Source: Staphylococcus caprae (GTDB lineage: Bacteria > Bacillota > Bacilli > Staphylococcales > Staphylococcaceae). From it: DNA of 37,088 nt. How positions within the stretch are numbered: position 1 is the first letter of the stretch; each line of letters opens with the position of its first letter. The translations under genes and the position numbers were made by a program. The notes beneath the pieces were generated by a model that had not been told where the DNA came from, did no database searches, and saw only the letters and a list, made by a program, of their open reading frames with translations. The stretch covers positions 1 to 37,088 of the forward strand of contig NZ_PPRT01000029.1 in NCBI RefSeq assembly GCF_002902725.1, written 5' to 3'. This document shows, piece after piece, positions 26,903 through 36,997 of the stretch.

Positions 26903-28465
26903 ATGTCACAAACTCAAGAGAAAAAAGGATTAGGTCGAAAAGTTCAAGCATTTGGATCATTCTTAAGTAGTATGATTATGCCAAATATTGGTGCATTTAT
27001 TGCATGGGGCTTTATCGCCGCAATCTTTATAAAAAATGGTTGGTTCCCTAATAAAGACTTAGCTCAATTAGCAGGGCCAATGATTACGTATTTAATTCCA
27101 CTACTTATTGCATTTAGTGGTGGACGTTTAATCCACGGTTTACGTGGTGGTATTATTGCAGCTACAGCGACGATGGGGGTCATAGTAGCATTACCAGATA
27201 CGCCAATGTTACTTGGTGCTATGATTATGGGACCTCTCGTAGGTTGGTTAATGAAAAAAGTCGACCAATTTGTTCAACCTAGAACGCCACAAGGTTTTGA
27301 AATGTTGTTTAATAACTTCTCAGCTGGTATTTTAGGTTTCATCATGACAATACTTGGCTTTGAAATTTTAGCGCCAATTATGAAATTCATCATGCATATT
27401 CTATCAGTTGCAGTTGAATTCTTAGTTCACCTTCATATGCTACCAATCGTAAGTATTATTGTTGAACCCGCTAAAATATTATTCTTAAATAACGCTATTA
27501 ACCACGGTGTATTTACACCACTTGGTTCTGACCAAGCAGCGCACGCAGGTCAATCTATTTTATTCACGATTGAATCAAACCCTGGACCAGGTTTAGGTAT
27601 TTTATTAGCGTATATGATTTTCGGAAAAGGAACTGCAAAAGCAACGTCATATGGTGCAGGTATTATCCACTTCTTAGGTGGGATTCATGAAATTTACTTC
27701 CCATATGTATTAATGCGTCCTTTACTATTCTTAGCTGTTATCTTAGGTGGTATGACTGGTGTTGCAACATACCAAGCTACTGGATTCGGTTTTAGAAGTC
27801 CAGCATCACCAGGATCATTTATTGTGTATTGTTTAAACGCACCTAAAGGCGAATTCTTACACATGTTACTTGGTGTATTTCTTGCAACGCTCGTATCATT
27901 TGTAGTCGCAGCATTAATCATGAAATTTACGAAAGAACCTAAACAAGATTTAGAAGCTGCAACTGCTCAAATGGAAGCTACTAAAGGTAAAAAATCGAAT
28001 GTGTCTTCTAAATTAACCGCTTCAGACAAAGAAAGCACTGAAACATCTAAACAAACTGCTGGTGCTACAGGAGCAACAGCCGCTACAGCTAGTCAAGCAA
28101 GCTCAAGTGAAAGCGAAGACGACTCAGAACAGTTATTAGATAACTATAATACTGAGGATGTAGATGCCCATGACTACAGTGGTGTGAATCATGTTATATT
28201 CGCATGCGATGCGGGTATGGGTTCAAGTGCAATGGGTGCAAGTATGTTACGTAATAAATTTAAGAAAGCTGGCATTACAGATGTAAATGTTACTAATACA
28301 GCTATTAACCAATTACCTAACGATGCACAACTTGTTATTACTCAAAAGACATTGACAGACCGTGCCATCAAACAAGTACCTAATGCCATTCATATTTCAG
28401 TAGATAATTTCTTAAATTCACCTAGATATGAAGAACTTTTAAATAATTTAAAAAAAGAAGACTAA
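26903..28465 (+). CDS. mtlA: PTS mannitol transporter, EIICB component
   Basis: A membrane permease that imports mannitol and phosphorylates it. The 520-aa protein has an EIIC membrane domain (about 15-345) with the substrate-binding GGIHEIYFP motif at 259-267. A Ser/Thr/Ala-rich linker (about 355-420) follows, then an EIIB domain (about 428-520) with phospho-Cys 435 in VIFACDAGMGSSAMGASML. The EIIA domain is absent and is supplied by MtlF. GAGGTG precedes the ATG. It is the first gene of mtlA-mtlR-mtlF-mtlD. The next gene starts 30 bases on. Confidence 0.97.
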   Translation: MSQTQEKKGLGRKVQAFGSFLSSMIMPNIGAFIAWGFIAAIFIKNGWFPNKDLAQLAGPMITYLIPLLIAFSGGRLIHGLRGGIIAATATMGVIVALPDTPMLLGAMIMGPLVGWLMKKVDQFVQPRTPQGFEMLFNNFSAGILGFIMTILGFEILAPIMKFIMHILSVAVEFLVHLHMLPIVSIIVEPAKILFLNNAINHGVFTPLGSDQAAHAGQSILFTIESNPGPGLGILLAYMIFGKGTAKATSYGAGIIHFLGGIHEIYFPYVLMRPLLFLAVILGGMTGVATYQATGFGFRSPASPGSFIVYCLNAPKGEFLHMLLGVFLATLVSFVVAALIMKFTKEPKQDLEAATAQMEATKGKKSNVSSKLTASDKESTETSKQTAGATGATAATASQASSSESEDDSEQLLDNYNTEDVDAHDYSGVNHVIFACDAGMGSSAMGASMLRNKFKKAGITDVNVTNTAINQLPNDAQLVITQKTLTDRAIKQVPNAIHISVDNFLNSPRYEELLNNLKKED

Positions 28466-28495
28466 TTTAAATATATGAAAATGGAGGACACCGCC

Positions 28496-30523
28496 ATGTT
28501 ATTGAGTACACGTGAAAAAGATATTGTTGATATATTAATCAAGTATCACGGTCAGTATGTCACTATATACGACATCGCTCAACAACTAGCGGTGTCCTCT
28601 CGTACAATTCACAGAGAATTAAAACATGTCGAGAAATATCTCAATTCATTTTCTATTGAATTAGAACGTGCGAATAAAAAAGGTATTCGCTTAGCAGGAA
28701 CAGAAGCTAATATTAAAGGTTTAAAAGAAGAAGTTAAAAAGCAACAAACTTTAGATTTATCAGTTGAAGAGCAGAAAGTTATCATCTTATATGCATTAAT
28801 TCAGTCCAAACACGCAATCAAACAATTTAGTTTGGCACATGAAATAGGCGTTTCTATTCAAACGTTAACCAAATTATTAGATGATTTAGAAATTGAATTA
28901 TCTTCTTATCAACTTTCTCTATCTAGAAAGCGTGGCGAAGGTGTTTATCTTAACGGTCCAGAATCAAAGAAAAGAGAGTTCTTAAGCCAACTCATGGTAA
29001 ATAACTTGAATAGTACAAGCGTCTACTCAGTGATTGAAAATCATTTCGTATATCAGTCATTAAATCATTCTCAACAATCTTTAGTAGATTTAGACAGAAT
29101 ATTTAAGATCGAACGTATACTCATGGATTATTTGGGTGAACTCCCCTATTCATTAACTGAATCTAGTTATTTAACACTAACAGTGCATATTGTCTTAAGT
29201 ATCACTCGCATGAAAAATGGCGAATATGTTTCTCTTAATGAAGATATTTATGAAACAGTTAAACATACGCTTGAACATAAAGTTGCAACCGAAATCGCTC
29301 AACGACTTGAAGAGATGTATGATATCACATTCAATCAAGCTGAAATCACATTCATTACGATTCACTTGCGTGGGGCAAAGCGAAAGATATCGAAAGACGC
29401 CTCTTCAGAAGATGAAAGTAATGATTCTAAGATTATTCAATTTGTAAAAACGGTAGAACACATTTCAGGACAACATTTTGATGATGAAGACAATTTAGTT
29501 GAGGGATTGAGTCTGCATATTAATCCTGCAATTAATCGTTTAAGATCAAACATCGAAACGTATAATCCTTTAACTGAAATGATTAAATTTAAATATCCTC
29601 GACTTTTTGAAAATATTCATAAAGCCTTGCACATGGTTTGGCCAGACTTAATCTTCCCTGAAAGCGAAATCGCCTTTATTGTACTTCACTTTGGTGGTTC
29701 GATTAAGAATCAAGGCAATCGCTTCTTAAACATTTTGGTAGTATGTAGTAGTGGTATAGGCACAAGTCGTTTGTTATCAACCCGTTTAGAACAAGCTTTT
29801 AATGAAATTGAAAGAATTACTCAAGCTTCTGTGAGTGATTTAAATGTTTTAGATTTAACTGCTTACGATGGAATTATTTCAACTGTTAATTTAGATATCG
29901 ACGTACCGTTTCTCGTTGTAAACCCATTATTACCTGAGCATGAAGTCGCTTATGTTGCTTCCTTCTTAAGTACAAAATCGAATGAAACGCATACTTCTGA
30001 AGATACTGACACACATTCCTTCGTTAATCCCGATACTATTATTGAAGACATGCGTTTAGGTTTAGAAGTGTTAGATTCAGTGAAAATAGATTATAAATTA
30101 GTAGATAATTGGAAACAATATTTAGAAGACTATTTACTCAATGAAAATGTTATTGAGCGGAATCAATCATTCGCTGATTTGTTGCAATTGAAATATGAAC
30201 AGAATCCTAATTGGGTACTTAATCCGTATCCAGTGGCAATTCCACATTTAAGAGATGATATGTTTAAGAAACCTATGATACTCATTACTATTTTGGAAAA
30301 GCCAATTCAATTTCAACACAATCAAAATGATGAAAGCTCAATTCACTATATGATTAGTATATTTATTCCTGATAATCAAAAAATAGCTCGATTTGTTAGC
30401 ACCCTATCTGAGGAGCTAAGTTCACATTTAGAGGATATTGATGAATATATGCAAAAACCACAGGAATTTAAAACTATACTAAAAAGAAATTTATTAAATC
30501 ATATTAAAAGTCAATTATTATAG
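28496..30523 (+). CDS. mtlR: PRD-containing transcriptional activator of the mannitol operon
   Basis: MtlR is a DNA-binding activator whose activity is set by PTS phosphorylation. In the 675-aa protein the order is: HTH (starting LLSTREKDIVDIL), a second helix-turn-helix, PRD1 with H231 and H290 (LTVHIVLS, TIHLRG), PRD2 with H341 and H398 (LSLHINPAINRL, VLHFGG), an EIIB-like domain with C417 in VVCSSGIGTSR, and an EIIA-like domain with H584 in PHLRDD. These are close to the B. subtilis MtlR positions. The frame opens at 28475, but the ATG at 28496 has GGAGG (28483-28487) 8 bases upstream. It lies inside the operon it is expected to control. Confidence 0.93.
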   Translation: MLLSTREKDIVDILIKYHGQYVTIYDIAQQLAVSSRTIHRELKHVEKYLNSFSIELERANKKGIRLAGTEANIKGLKEEVKKQQTLDLSVEEQKVIILYALIQSKHAIKQFSLAHEIGVSIQTLTKLLDDLEIELSSYQLSLSRKRGEGVYLNGPESKKREFLSQLMVNNLNSTSVYSVIENHFVYQSLNHSQQSLVDLDRIFKIERILMDYLGELPYSLTESSYLTLTVHIVLSITRMKNGEYVSLNEDIYETVKHTLEHKVATEIAQRLEEMYDITFNQAEITFITIHLRGAKRKISKDASSEDESNDSKIIQFVKTVEHISGQHFDDEDNLVEGLSLHINPAINRLRSNIETYNPLTEMIKFKYPRLFENIHKALHMVWPDLIFPESEIAFIVLHFGGSIKNQGNRFLNILVVCSSGIGTSRLLSTRLEQAFNEIERITQASVSDLNVLDLTAYDGIISTVNLDIDVPFLVVNPLLPEHEVAYVASFLSTKSNETHTSEDTDTHSFVNPDTIIEDMRLGLEVLDSVKIDYKLVDNWKQYLEDYLLNENVIERNQSFADLLQLKYEQNPNWVLNPYPVAIPHLRDDMFKKPMILITILEKPIQFQHNQNDESSIHYMISIFIPDNQKIARFVSTLSEELSSHLEDIDEYMQKPQEFKTILKRNLLNHIKSQLL

Positions 30524-30535
30524 GAGTGTATAAAA

Positions 30536-30970
30536 ATGAGTGAATTATTTAGTAACGAAAATATCTTTTTAAATGTATCTGCATCAAGTCAAAACGATGC
30601 AATTGAAAAAGCAGGTCAAGCACTTGTAGACAGCGGTGCAGTGACACAGAACTATATTCAAGCTATGAAAGACCGTGAAGATGTAGTATCTACGTTTATG
30701 GGTAATGGCTTAGCAATCCCTCATGGTACAGAAGAAGCAAAAGGTAACGTAATTCGTTCAGGATTAAGCTTATTACAAATTCCTGAAGGCGTAGATTGGA
30801 ATGGCGAAGAAGTTAAAGTGGTTGTTGGAATTGCAGGTAAAGATGGCGAACATTTAGATTTACTATCCAAAATTGCAATCACTTTTAGTGAAGAAGAAAA
30901 TGTCGATAGAATTGTGAACGCGAAATCAGCAGAAGAAATTAAACAAGTTTTCGAGGAGGCTGACGCATAA
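30536..30970 (+). CDS. mtlF: PTS mannitol EIIA component
   Basis: MtlF transfers phosphate from HPr to the EIIB domain of MtlA. The 144-aa protein belongs to the fructose/mannitol EIIA family, with the phospho-His in [17 protein letters not shown] (about residue 63) and the preceding [18 protein letters not shown] lies about 8 bases before the ATG, and it starts 12 bases after mtlR. Its TAA overlaps the mtlD ATG by one base, so expression of the two is coupled. Confidence 0.96.
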   Translation: MSELFSNENIFLNVSASSQNDAIEKAGQALVDSGAVTQNYIQAMKDREDVVSTFMGNGLAIPHGTEEAKGNVIRSGLSLLQIPEGVDWNGEEVKVVVGIAGKDGEHLDLLSKIAITFSEEENVDRIVNAKSAEEIKQVFEEADA

Positions 30971-32073
30971 TGAAAGCAGTCCATTTTGGAGCCGGAAATA
31001 TCGGCCGGGGATTTATCGGATATATTTTAGCGGATAATAATGTAAAAGTGACTTTCGCAGATGTAAATGAGGAAATCATTAATGCTTTAGATAAAGAGCA
31101 TCAATACGATGTTATCCTAGCTGATGAATCCAAAACGACGACACGTGTAAATAATGTTGATGCAATTAATTCAGCCCAACCTTCTGATGAACTTAAAGAA
31201 GCGATTCTTGAAGCAGATTTAATTACAACAGCTGTCGGCGTCAACATTTTACCTATTATCGCTAAATCATTTGCACCTTATTTAAAAGAAAAGAACAATC
31301 ACGTGAACATTGTAGCTTGTGAAAATGCAATTATGGCGACAGATACTTTGAAAAAAGCGATTTTAGACATTACAGGCCCATTAAGTGATAACATTCACTT
31401 CGCTAATTCAGCTGTAGACAGAATCGTACCATTACAAAAGAACGACAATATATTAGATGTTATGGTAGAACCTTTCTTCGAATGGGTCATCGAAAAAGAT
31501 GCATGGTATGGAGAAGAATTAAACCACATCAAATACGTAGATGACTTAACACCTTACATTGAAAGAAAATTATTAACTGTTAATACTGGACACGCATATT
31601 TAGCATATGCAGGATATTATGGTGATAAAGCTACGGTTTTAGATGCTGTTGAAGATGATCAAATTAATGCTGGATTGCGTCAAGTTTTAAGTGAAACAAG
31701 TCAATATATCACAGACCAATTTGATTTCTCTGAAAGTGAACAAGCACAGTATGTAGAAAAAATTATCGAACGTTTTAAAAATCCAAATTTATCAGATGAA
31801 GTGACACGTGTAGGTCGAGGAACGATACGTAAAATTGGCCCTAAAGATCGTATTATTAAACCTTTAACATACCTATATGAAAAAGGATTAGAACGCGACG
31901 GCTTAGTTAATACAGCAGCACTACTTCTCGCTTATGATGATAAAGCTGATCAAGAGACAGTTGAGAAGAATACTTATATTAAAGAACACGGTGCTAAAGC
32001 ATTCTTAAAAGCTTACGCCAAAGTTGATGATCAACTTGCTGATGAAATTGTTAAAGCCTTAGAAGCTTTATAA
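30970..32073 (+). CDS. mtlD: Mannitol-1-phosphate 5-dehydrogenase
   Basis: MtlD oxidises mannitol-1-phosphate to fructose-6-phosphate with NAD. The 367-aa polyol dehydrogenase has the Rossmann loop [14 protein letters not shown] (residues 5-18). The catalytic-domain stretch is [17 protein letters not shown], with the Lys and His of the long-chain dehydrogenase family, and [18 protein letters not shown] follows. GAGGAGG, inside the mtlF end, serves as the ribosome site. It is the last gene of the operon. The product fructose-6-phosphate is the substrate of nearby GlmS and ManA. Confidence 0.96.
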   Translation: MKAVHFGAGNIGRGFIGYILADNNVKVTFADVNEEIINALDKEHQYDVILADESKTTTRVNNVDAINSAQPSDELKEAILEADLITTAVGVNILPIIAKSFAPYLKEKNNHVNIVACENAIMATDTLKKAILDITGPLSDNIHFANSAVDRIVPLQKNDNILDVMVEPFFEWVIEKDAWYGEELNHIKYVDDLTPYIERKLLTVNTGHAYLAYAGYYGDKATVLDAVEDDQINAGLRQVLSETSQYITDQFDFSESEQAQYVEKIIERFKNPNLSDEVTRVGRGTIRKIGPKDRIIKPLTYLYEKGLERDGLVNTAALLLAYDDKADQETVEKNTYIKEHGAKAFLKAYAKVDDQLADEIVKALEAL

Positions 32074-32120
32074 AAATGTGAGTTTAAAAACATACAATTT
32101 ATACTCTACTTCATCCATAA

Positions 32121-32167
32121 TAAACACCTCCGAAAGATGTATCGAAATACCTTTCGGAGGTGTTTTG
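32121..32167. terminator. Bidirectional terminator between mtlD and glmM
   Basis: Arms 32122-32136 and 32151-32166 (AAACACCTCCGAAAG and its complement) form a long, near-perfect stem with A and T flanks between convergent operons. Confidence 0.92.
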
Positions 32168-32198
32168 TAATGTTTGATTTAAAGTTTATCTGTAACTT

Positions 32199-33554
32199 TT
32201 ATTCATCTAAACCCATTTTTTCTTTAACGACATCAGCGATTTCTTGAGCATAACGTTGGGCATCTTCATCTGTAGCTGCCTCCACCATGACTCTTACTAA
32301 TGGTTCTGTACCGGAAGGACGAACTAAAATTCTTCCTTCACCATTCATTGCTGTTTCAACTTTTGTCATAACTTCTTGAACATGGATATTTTCTTCAACG
32401 CGATATTTATCCGTTACTCTAACATTAATGAGAGATTGTGGATATTTCTTCATTTGAGCTGCTAATTCACTTAGTGATTTTCCACTCATTTTAATAACAG
32501 AAGCTAATTGTACACCTGTTAATAAACCATCACCAGTTGTATTATAATCCATTAAAACAATATGACCAGATTGTTCACCACCAAGATTGTAGTTACCTCT
32601 TCTCATTTCTTCTACAACATAGCGATCTCCAACTTTTGTTTTATTGGATTGAATACCTTCATTTTCCAAGGCTTTATAAAAACCAAGATTACTCATAACT
32701 GTTGAAACAATCATATCGTTATTTAATTCATGATTTTTATGCATCTCTTGACCAATGATGAACATGATTTGATCCCCATCGACGATTTGACCCTTTTCAT
32801 CAACAGCAATGATTCTATCGCCATCGCCATCAAATGCTAAACCAAAGTCACTTTCTGTTTCTAGAACCTTTTCAGCTAATTTCTCAGGATGTGTAGAACC
32901 ACATTGCTCATTAATATTATATCCATCTGGACTACAGCCAATTGTTTCTGTATCAGCTTCTAAATCGCCAAATAAAAATGGTGCAAGTGATGACGTTGAT
33001 CCATTAGCACCGTCTAATGCAATTTTTAGCCCTTCAAAGTTAACATCAACTGTTGATTTTAAGTAACTTAGATATTTTTGAGCACCTTCAAAATAATCAG
33101 AATAATGTACTATATCTTCACCTACAGGACGAGGTAATTCAGGATTATCTTGGTCAAGTAGAGTTTCAATTTCGTTTTCTTGATCATCAGATAATTTGAA
33201 ACCATCTGAACCAAAGAATTTAATACCATTATCAGCTACAGGATTATGAGAAGCAGAAATCATCACACCTAAAGCTGCTTCCATTTCTTTAGTGAGATAA
33301 GCCACACCAGGTGTAGAAATAATACCCAAACGCATGACTTCAGCTCCTATTGAGATAAGGCCCGCAATTAAAGCAGATTCAAGCATTTCACCAGAAACAC
33401 GTGTATCTCTACCTACAAGGACTTTAGGATGTTTCTCTCCTTTATTATGTGCTAAAACATAGCCACCATATCTTCCCAACTTAAATGCTAACTCTGGAGT
33501 AAGCTCTTGGTTGGCAATTCCTCGAACGCCATCAGTACCAAAATATTTTCCCAT
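32199..33554 (-). CDS. glmM: Phosphoglucosamine mutase
   Basis: GlmM turns glucosamine-6-phosphate into glucosamine-1-phosphate, the step after GlmS on the way to UDP-GlcNAc. The 451-aa protein has the phospho-serine S102 in [14 protein letters not shown], the Mg loop FDGDGDR (D242, D244, D246), a sugar-binding GGEQSGH and the phosphate-binding RPSGTEP near the C-terminus. It is the last gene of the dacA-cdaR-glmM operon, 28 bases after cdaR. The order is conserved in Firmicutes, where GlmM binds and inhibits the diadenylate cyclase. Confidence 0.97.
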   Translation of the reverse strand: MGKYFGTDGVRGIANQELTPELAFKLGRYGGYVLAHNKGEKHPKVLVGRDTRVSGEMLESALIAGLISIGAEVMRLGIISTPGVAYLTKEMEAALGVMISASHNPVADNGIKFFGSDGFKLSDDQENEIETLLDQDNPELPRPVGEDIVHYSDYFEGAQKYLSYLKSTVDVNFEGLKIALDGANGSTSSLAPFLFGDLEADTETIGCSPDGYNINEQCGSTHPEKLAEKVLETESDFGLAFDGDGDRIIAVDEKGQIVDGDQIMFIIGQEMHKNHELNNDMIVSTVMSNLGFYKALENEGIQSNKTKVGDRYVVEEMRRGNYNLGGEQSGHIVLMDYNTTGDGLLTGVQLASVIKMSGKSLSELAAQMKKYPQSLINVRVTDKYRVEENIHVQEVMTKVETAMNGEGRILVRPSGTEPLVRVMVEAATDEDAQRYAQEIADVVKEKMGLDE

Positions 33555-33582
33555 TCTTAAACTCTCCTTTTGTATCTATCAA

Positions 33583-34515
33583 TTATTTAACATTAATATA
33601 AGCTTTCGTTTCTTTAGGATCTACTTTCGTAACATTCTTAGGTAAATCAAATTTCACTGTTTTCTCAGTTGAGTCTGAAATGCCATCCAAATCAACTTCA
33701 GCAGTTATTTCATTGATGCTTTGTAAATCATCTCTACTACCATAAATTTGAACTTCTTTATCATTCAATTTAACATTGTCTAATTCTTTATCATTATCTA
33801 ACTTCCCAGTCGTTTTAGTATGTACTTTTACCTTTTTACTAAAAGGAGCGACTGAGACTTTTAAATTAACCTCATTTGGATTAATTGAAACATTAAGCTT
33901 ATTCAATTCCTTATCAAAAGCATTAACTTCTGCTACATCATTTGTATCTTTAGTGATTTTACTAGAATTTTTAAAAGTAGCTTTTAAATAAGCAATTTTC
34001 TTAAGTTGTTGTTCCCCTCCAGTAACTTTGACAGTTTCAGGAGAAATCTTTTGCTTACTGACTTTATAATTATCATCGATATCACTTTGGCTAACATCAG
34101 GTTGTACATGCATTTCTTTCGTTACTTTTTTCTCTAAGTTAACGTTTGCTGTTTTAGGTTTCACACTATAACTAACATCATTACCTATACCTTTAACCTG
34201 ATATTTTTTATGATAGCTTCCTGCTTTTTTATCTGATAAATCAACTGTAACTTTGAGGTCCTCAGGGTTTTCAATTTTTATTAACTTTGATTGAGGACCC
34301 GATAAATTAACATCTACACTATCAGGTGCTTTTGTAACATGCAAATCTTTATTATTGTAAATAACATCTACAGGTACATCTTGAATCGTTTTAGTAGATT
34401 TCTGGGATATATCATCAGTATTAAATACATTTCCAAATACATTATTTACTGATAAAAAGAAAAATACGGCTAGAATTAAGGCTACAAATCTTAATCCCCA
34501 CTTACTTTCTAACAT
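33583..34515 (-). CDS. cdaR: CdaA regulator with YbbR domains
   Basis: CdaR is a membrane-anchored extracytoplasmic protein that modulates the diadenylate cyclase CdaA/DacA. The 310-aa product has one N-terminal membrane helix (about 9-27, FVALILAVFFFLSVNNVFG). A series of beta-rich YbbR repeats follows (at least three, starting near VDVIYNNKDLHV, MHVQPDVS and VKVHTKTTG), which would face outside. The start ATG at 34515 lies one base after the dacA stop codon. The position between dacA and glmM confirms the identity. Confidence 0.93.
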   Translation of the reverse strand: MLESKWGLRFVALILAVFFFLSVNNVFGNVFNTDDISQKSTKTIQDVPVDVIYNNKDLHVTKAPDSVDVNLSGPQSKLIKIENPEDLKVTVDLSDKKAGSYHKKYQVKGIGNDVSYSVKPKTANVNLEKKVTKEMHVQPDVSQSDIDDNYKVSKQKISPETVKVTGGEQQLKKIAYLKATFKNSSKITKDTNDVAEVNAFDKELNKLNVSINPNEVNLKVSVAPFSKKVKVHTKTTGKLDNDKELDNVKLNDKEVQIYGSRDDLQSINEITAEVDLDGISDSTEKTVKFDLPKNVTKVDPKETKAYINVK

Positions 34516-34516
34516 A

Positions 34517-35323
34517 CTAATTCACACCTTTCTTTTGAAAGTGTGCACCGAACCAGTGTTCAGCAAGTAATTCTTCAAAAACTTCATTAGATATATCTCT
34601 ACGTAATTTACCATCAAAAGTTACCGATACATCACCTGTTTCTTCTGAAACAACAACTGTAAAAGCATCAGAAACTTCTGAAATCCCTACTGCTGCTCTG
34701 TGTCTTGTTCCCAAACTTTTTGAAATTTTAACACTATCTGATAAAGGTAAATAACTTGCTGCGACTGCAATTTTAGTTCCTTGAATAATCATTGCACCAT
34801 CGTGTAAAGGTGTATTCGGAATAAAAACATTAGTCAATAATTCTTGAGAAATATCTGAATTCATAGGAATACCAGTTTCTATGTAGTCTTGAAGCCCTGT
34901 TTCCTTTTCGAAAACGATAAGTGCACCTATACGCCTTTTGGCCATATATTGAACGGCTTTAGAAACAGCCTGAATTAATTTTTCTTCATCTCGACTATAA
35001 GTATTGGTATAACGTTTTAAGAAGCTACCTCTACCTAATTGCTCCAATGCTCGTCTAATTTCAGGTTGGAAAATAACTATTAATGCGAGTACTCCCCATT
35101 GAATAACGATATCGAACAATTTGGAGGTTGCTGTTAAATTAAGCATTTTACTGACTTGTTGGCCGATAACAATTACTACGATACCTTTAAGTAATTGAAT
35201 CGCTTTAGTTCCCTTAAATACAGTAATGAGAAGATAAAGTACGTACCAAACGATCAGTAAATCAAGTACACTTGTAATAATTTTTAATGTACTTAGATTT
35301 TGAAAAAAGTTGGAAAAATCCAT
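34517..35323 (-). CDS. dacA: Diadenylate cyclase (c-di-AMP synthase)
   Basis: DacA/CdaA joins two ATP molecules into c-di-AMP, the essential second messenger for osmotic and cell-wall balance. The 268-aa protein has about three N-terminal membrane helices (roughly 13-35, 42-58, 70-86). The DAC domain carries the catalytic DGA motif (D175-G176-A177 in TPLHDGAMII) and the RHR motif (R207-H208-R209 in LGTRHRAAVG). It is the first gene of the dacA-cdaR-glmM operon. The ATG is preceded by a strong GGAGGAGATG-type site. Confidence 0.97.
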   Translation of the reverse strand: MDFSNFFQNLSTLKIITSVLDLLIVWYVLYLLITVFKGTKAIQLLKGIVVIVIGQQVSKMLNLTATSKLFDIVIQWGVLALIVIFQPEIRRALEQLGRGSFLKRYTNTYSRDEEKLIQAVSKAVQYMAKRRIGALIVFEKETGLQDYIETGIPMNSDISQELLTNVFIPNTPLHDGAMIIQGTKIAVAASYLPLSDSVKISKSLGTRHRAAVGISEVSDAFTVVVSEETGDVSVTFDGKLRRDISNEVFEELLAEHWFGAHFQKKGVN

Positions 35324-35405
35324 AACATCTCCTCCGGGTAATATTTTTCCATATTAAATATTATACCAATCATTGTTTATAGTGTCATATGAACAATAAC
35401 TAAAA

Positions 35406-35442
35406 TAGAAAAAAACTTACATAATTATAAATCATGTAAGCT
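35406..35442 (-). terminator. Arginase gene terminator
   Basis: Arms CTTACAT (35416-35422) and ATGTAAG (35434-35440), with a short AT-rich loop and an A-run at 35409-35415, give a U-tract on the minus strand. It lies 13 bases past the stop codon. Confidence 0.8.
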
Positions 35443-35454
35443 TTAATCTACTTT

Positions 35455-36363
35455 CTATAATAATGTTTCGCCAAAGAATGTTCCTAATAATGCTACCGCT
35501 TGTTCAGCAGTACTATTTAAATGATCAATAAGCGGATTAACCTCAACTAAATCCATTGACGTCACAAGTTTTGATTCACTTAATAATTCTAAGGCAAAGT
35601 GACTTTCTCTATAACTCAATCCTCCTAATACTCTAGTACCCGTTCCTGGTGTTTCAGTAGGATCTAGCGCATCAACATCTAGAGAAAAATGCAAACCATC
35701 AATATTTCTTGATTTCAAGTATTCCAGAGATCTTTCAATGACTTCTTGTATTCCGAAACGGTCTATGTCAGCCATAGTGAATGTTTTAATATTTTGATCT
35801 TTTATGTATTCCCTCTCACCTTTATCTAGATCTCTCATACCAATTAATACGATATTTTCAGGTTTGACTTTAGGAGTGAACCCATTTAAATGAACTAATT
35901 CCTCTGGACCATCACCAGCTAAAATACGTAAAGGCATCCCATGTACATTACCAGAAGGAGATTCTTCAGGTACATTTAAATCACCATGTGCGTCATACCA
36001 AATAACACCTAGATTATTGTAGTATTGACTGATACCTGAAATAGAACCAACAGCAATTGAATGATCTCCACCTAATGTTAGTGGAAAGTTTCCGTTTTTA
36101 ACTGTTTCAGATACAGCTTTGCTAAGATTTTCAGAAACAGTTATGATTTCGTTGTAATTTCTTAAACCTTCCTGATTAGAATGAAACTTTTCAACATCTA
36201 GATTTGGAACTTCAATATTTCCTTTATCTATAACATCATGTCCCATTCTTTTAAGACGCGCTAATAATCCAGCATAACGAATTGCATCTGGTCCTAAATT
36301 GACACCTAATTTTTTCTGACCAAATGTGGAAGGTGCTCCAATTATTTCAATACGTTGATTCAT
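35455..36363 (-). CDS. rocF: Arginase
   Basis: A manganese enzyme that splits arginine into ornithine and urea. The 302-aa product matches the staphylococcal length. Metal motifs are GGDHS (98-102), YDAHGDLN (123-130) and SLDVDALDP (227-235). ATG 36363 has AGGAGA (36371-36376) upstream, while the open frame to 36387 adds only unlikely residues. The gene stands alone downstream of the tRNA cluster on the same strand, but a terminator at 36456-36488 separates them. Confidence 0.96.
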   Translation of the reverse strand: MNQRIEIIGAPSTFGQKKLGVNLGPDAIRYAGLLARLKRMGHDVIDKGNIEVPNLDVEKFHSNQEGLRNYNEIITVSENLSKAVSETVKNGNFPLTLGGDHSIAVGSISGISQYYNNLGVIWYDAHGDLNVPEESPSGNVHGMPLRILAGDGPEELVHLNGFTPKVKPENIVLIGMRDLDKGEREYIKDQNIKTFTMADIDRFGIQEVIERSLEYLKSRNIDGLHFSLDVDALDPTETPGTGTRVLGGLSYRESHFALELLSESKLVTSMDLVEVNPLIDHLNSTAEQAVALLGTFFGETLL

Positions 36364-36455
36364 GATATATTCTCCTTTCATTGACATAGATTCAGATTAA
36401 TGTATACGCTTGCAATTTTCAAGGTTTAACGACTTGAAGTTGTAAATTTAACAAT

Positions 36456-36488
36456 AAAAAAAGCACCTCCAATAATGAAGGTGCTTTA
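36456..36488 (-). terminator. Terminator of the rRNA-tRNA operon
   Basis: Arms AAGCACCTCC (36461-36470) and a matching GAAGGTGCTT (36478-36487) have an A-run at 36456-36460. It lies just beyond tRNA-Lys and ends the minus-strand stable-RNA transcript. Confidence 0.9.
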
Positions 36489-36493
36489 AAGAG

Positions 36494-36566
36494 TGAGCCA
36501 TAGAGGATTCGAACCTCTGACCCTCTGATTAAAAGTCAGATGCTCTACCAACTGAGCTAATGGCTC
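36494..36566 (-). tRNA. tRNA-Lys (anticodon TTT)
   Basis: A 73-nt cloverleaf read on the minus strand. The acceptor GAGCCAT pairs with ATGGCTC, the anticodon loop in CTGACTTTTAATCAG gives TTT (codons AAA/AAG), and TTCGAATC is in the T loop. The 3' CCA is not encoded (CTC follows), unlike the other five tRNAs here. It is the last in the cluster. Confidence 0.95.
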
Positions 36567-36569
36567 TAA

Positions 36570-36644
36570 TGGCTGGGCTAGCTGGATTCGAACCAGCGCG
36601 TGACGGAGTCAAAGTCCGTTGCCTTACCGCTTGGCTATAGCCCA
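36570..36644 (-). tRNA. tRNA-Gln (anticodon TTG)
   Basis: A 75-nt gene including encoded CCA (36570-36572). The acceptor TGGGCTA pairs with TAGCCCA, and the anticodon arm ACGGACTTTGACTCCGT gives TTG. Order on the transcript: Tyr, then Gln, then Lys. Confidence 0.95.
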
Positions 36645-36651
36645 TTAATAA

Positions 36652-36735
36652 TGGTGGAGGGGGGCAGATTCGAACTGCCGAACCCGAAGGAGCGGATTTA
36701 CAGTCCGCCGCGTTTAGCCACTTCGCTACCCCTCC
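36652..36735 (-). tRNA. tRNA-Tyr (anticodon GTA)
   Basis: An 84-nt class II tRNA with a long variable arm (GCTCCTTCGGG region) and encoded CCA (36652-36654). The acceptor GGAGGGG pairs with CCCCTCC, and CGGACTGTAAATCCG gives anticodon GTA. Confidence 0.96.
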
Positions 36736-36755
36736 GACTTATTTATTCAATTAAA

Positions 36756-36831
36756 TGGTGGAGAATGACGGGTTCGAACCGCCGACCCTCTGCTTGTAAG
36801 GCAGATGCTCTCCCAGCTGAGCTAATTCTCC
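36756..36831 (-). tRNA. tRNA-Val (anticodon TAC)
   Basis: A 76-nt gene with encoded CCA (36756-36758). The acceptor GGAGAAT pairs with ATTCTCC, and the anticodon loop CTTACAA in TCTGC...GCAGA gives TAC. Confidence 0.95.
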
Positions 36832-36835
36832 AACA

Positions 36836-36910
36836 TGGTGACTCCTACGGGACTCGAACCCGTGTTACCGCCGTGAAAGGGCGGTGTCTTAACCGCTTGA
36901 CCAAGGAGCC
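36836..36910 (-). tRNA. tRNA-Glu (anticodon TTC)
   Basis: A 75-nt gene with encoded CCA (36836-36838). It starts GGCTCCTTGGTC; the anticodon arm CCGCCCTTTCACGGCGG gives TTC. Confidence 0.95.
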
Positions 36911-36911
36911 A

Positions 36912-36986
36912 TGGCTCCGCAGGTAGGATTCGAACCTACGACCGATCGGTTAACAGCCGATAGCTCTACCACTGAGCTACTGCGGA
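36912..36986 (-). tRNA. tRNA-Asn (anticodon GTT)
   Basis: A 75-nt gene with encoded CCA (36912-36914). The acceptor TCCGCAG pairs with CTGCGGA, and ATCGGCTGTTAACCGAT gives anticodon GTT. It is the first tRNA after the 5S rRNA. Confidence 0.95.
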
Positions 36987-36997
36987 TTAATGTGATT

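Noticed and set aside
36600..36926. 108-aa plus-strand ORF
   Set aside because: It lies across four tRNA genes on the opposite strand. The 'RFELPNPK/GSNRRPSACK' type peptide is a well-known false translation of antisense tRNA sequence.
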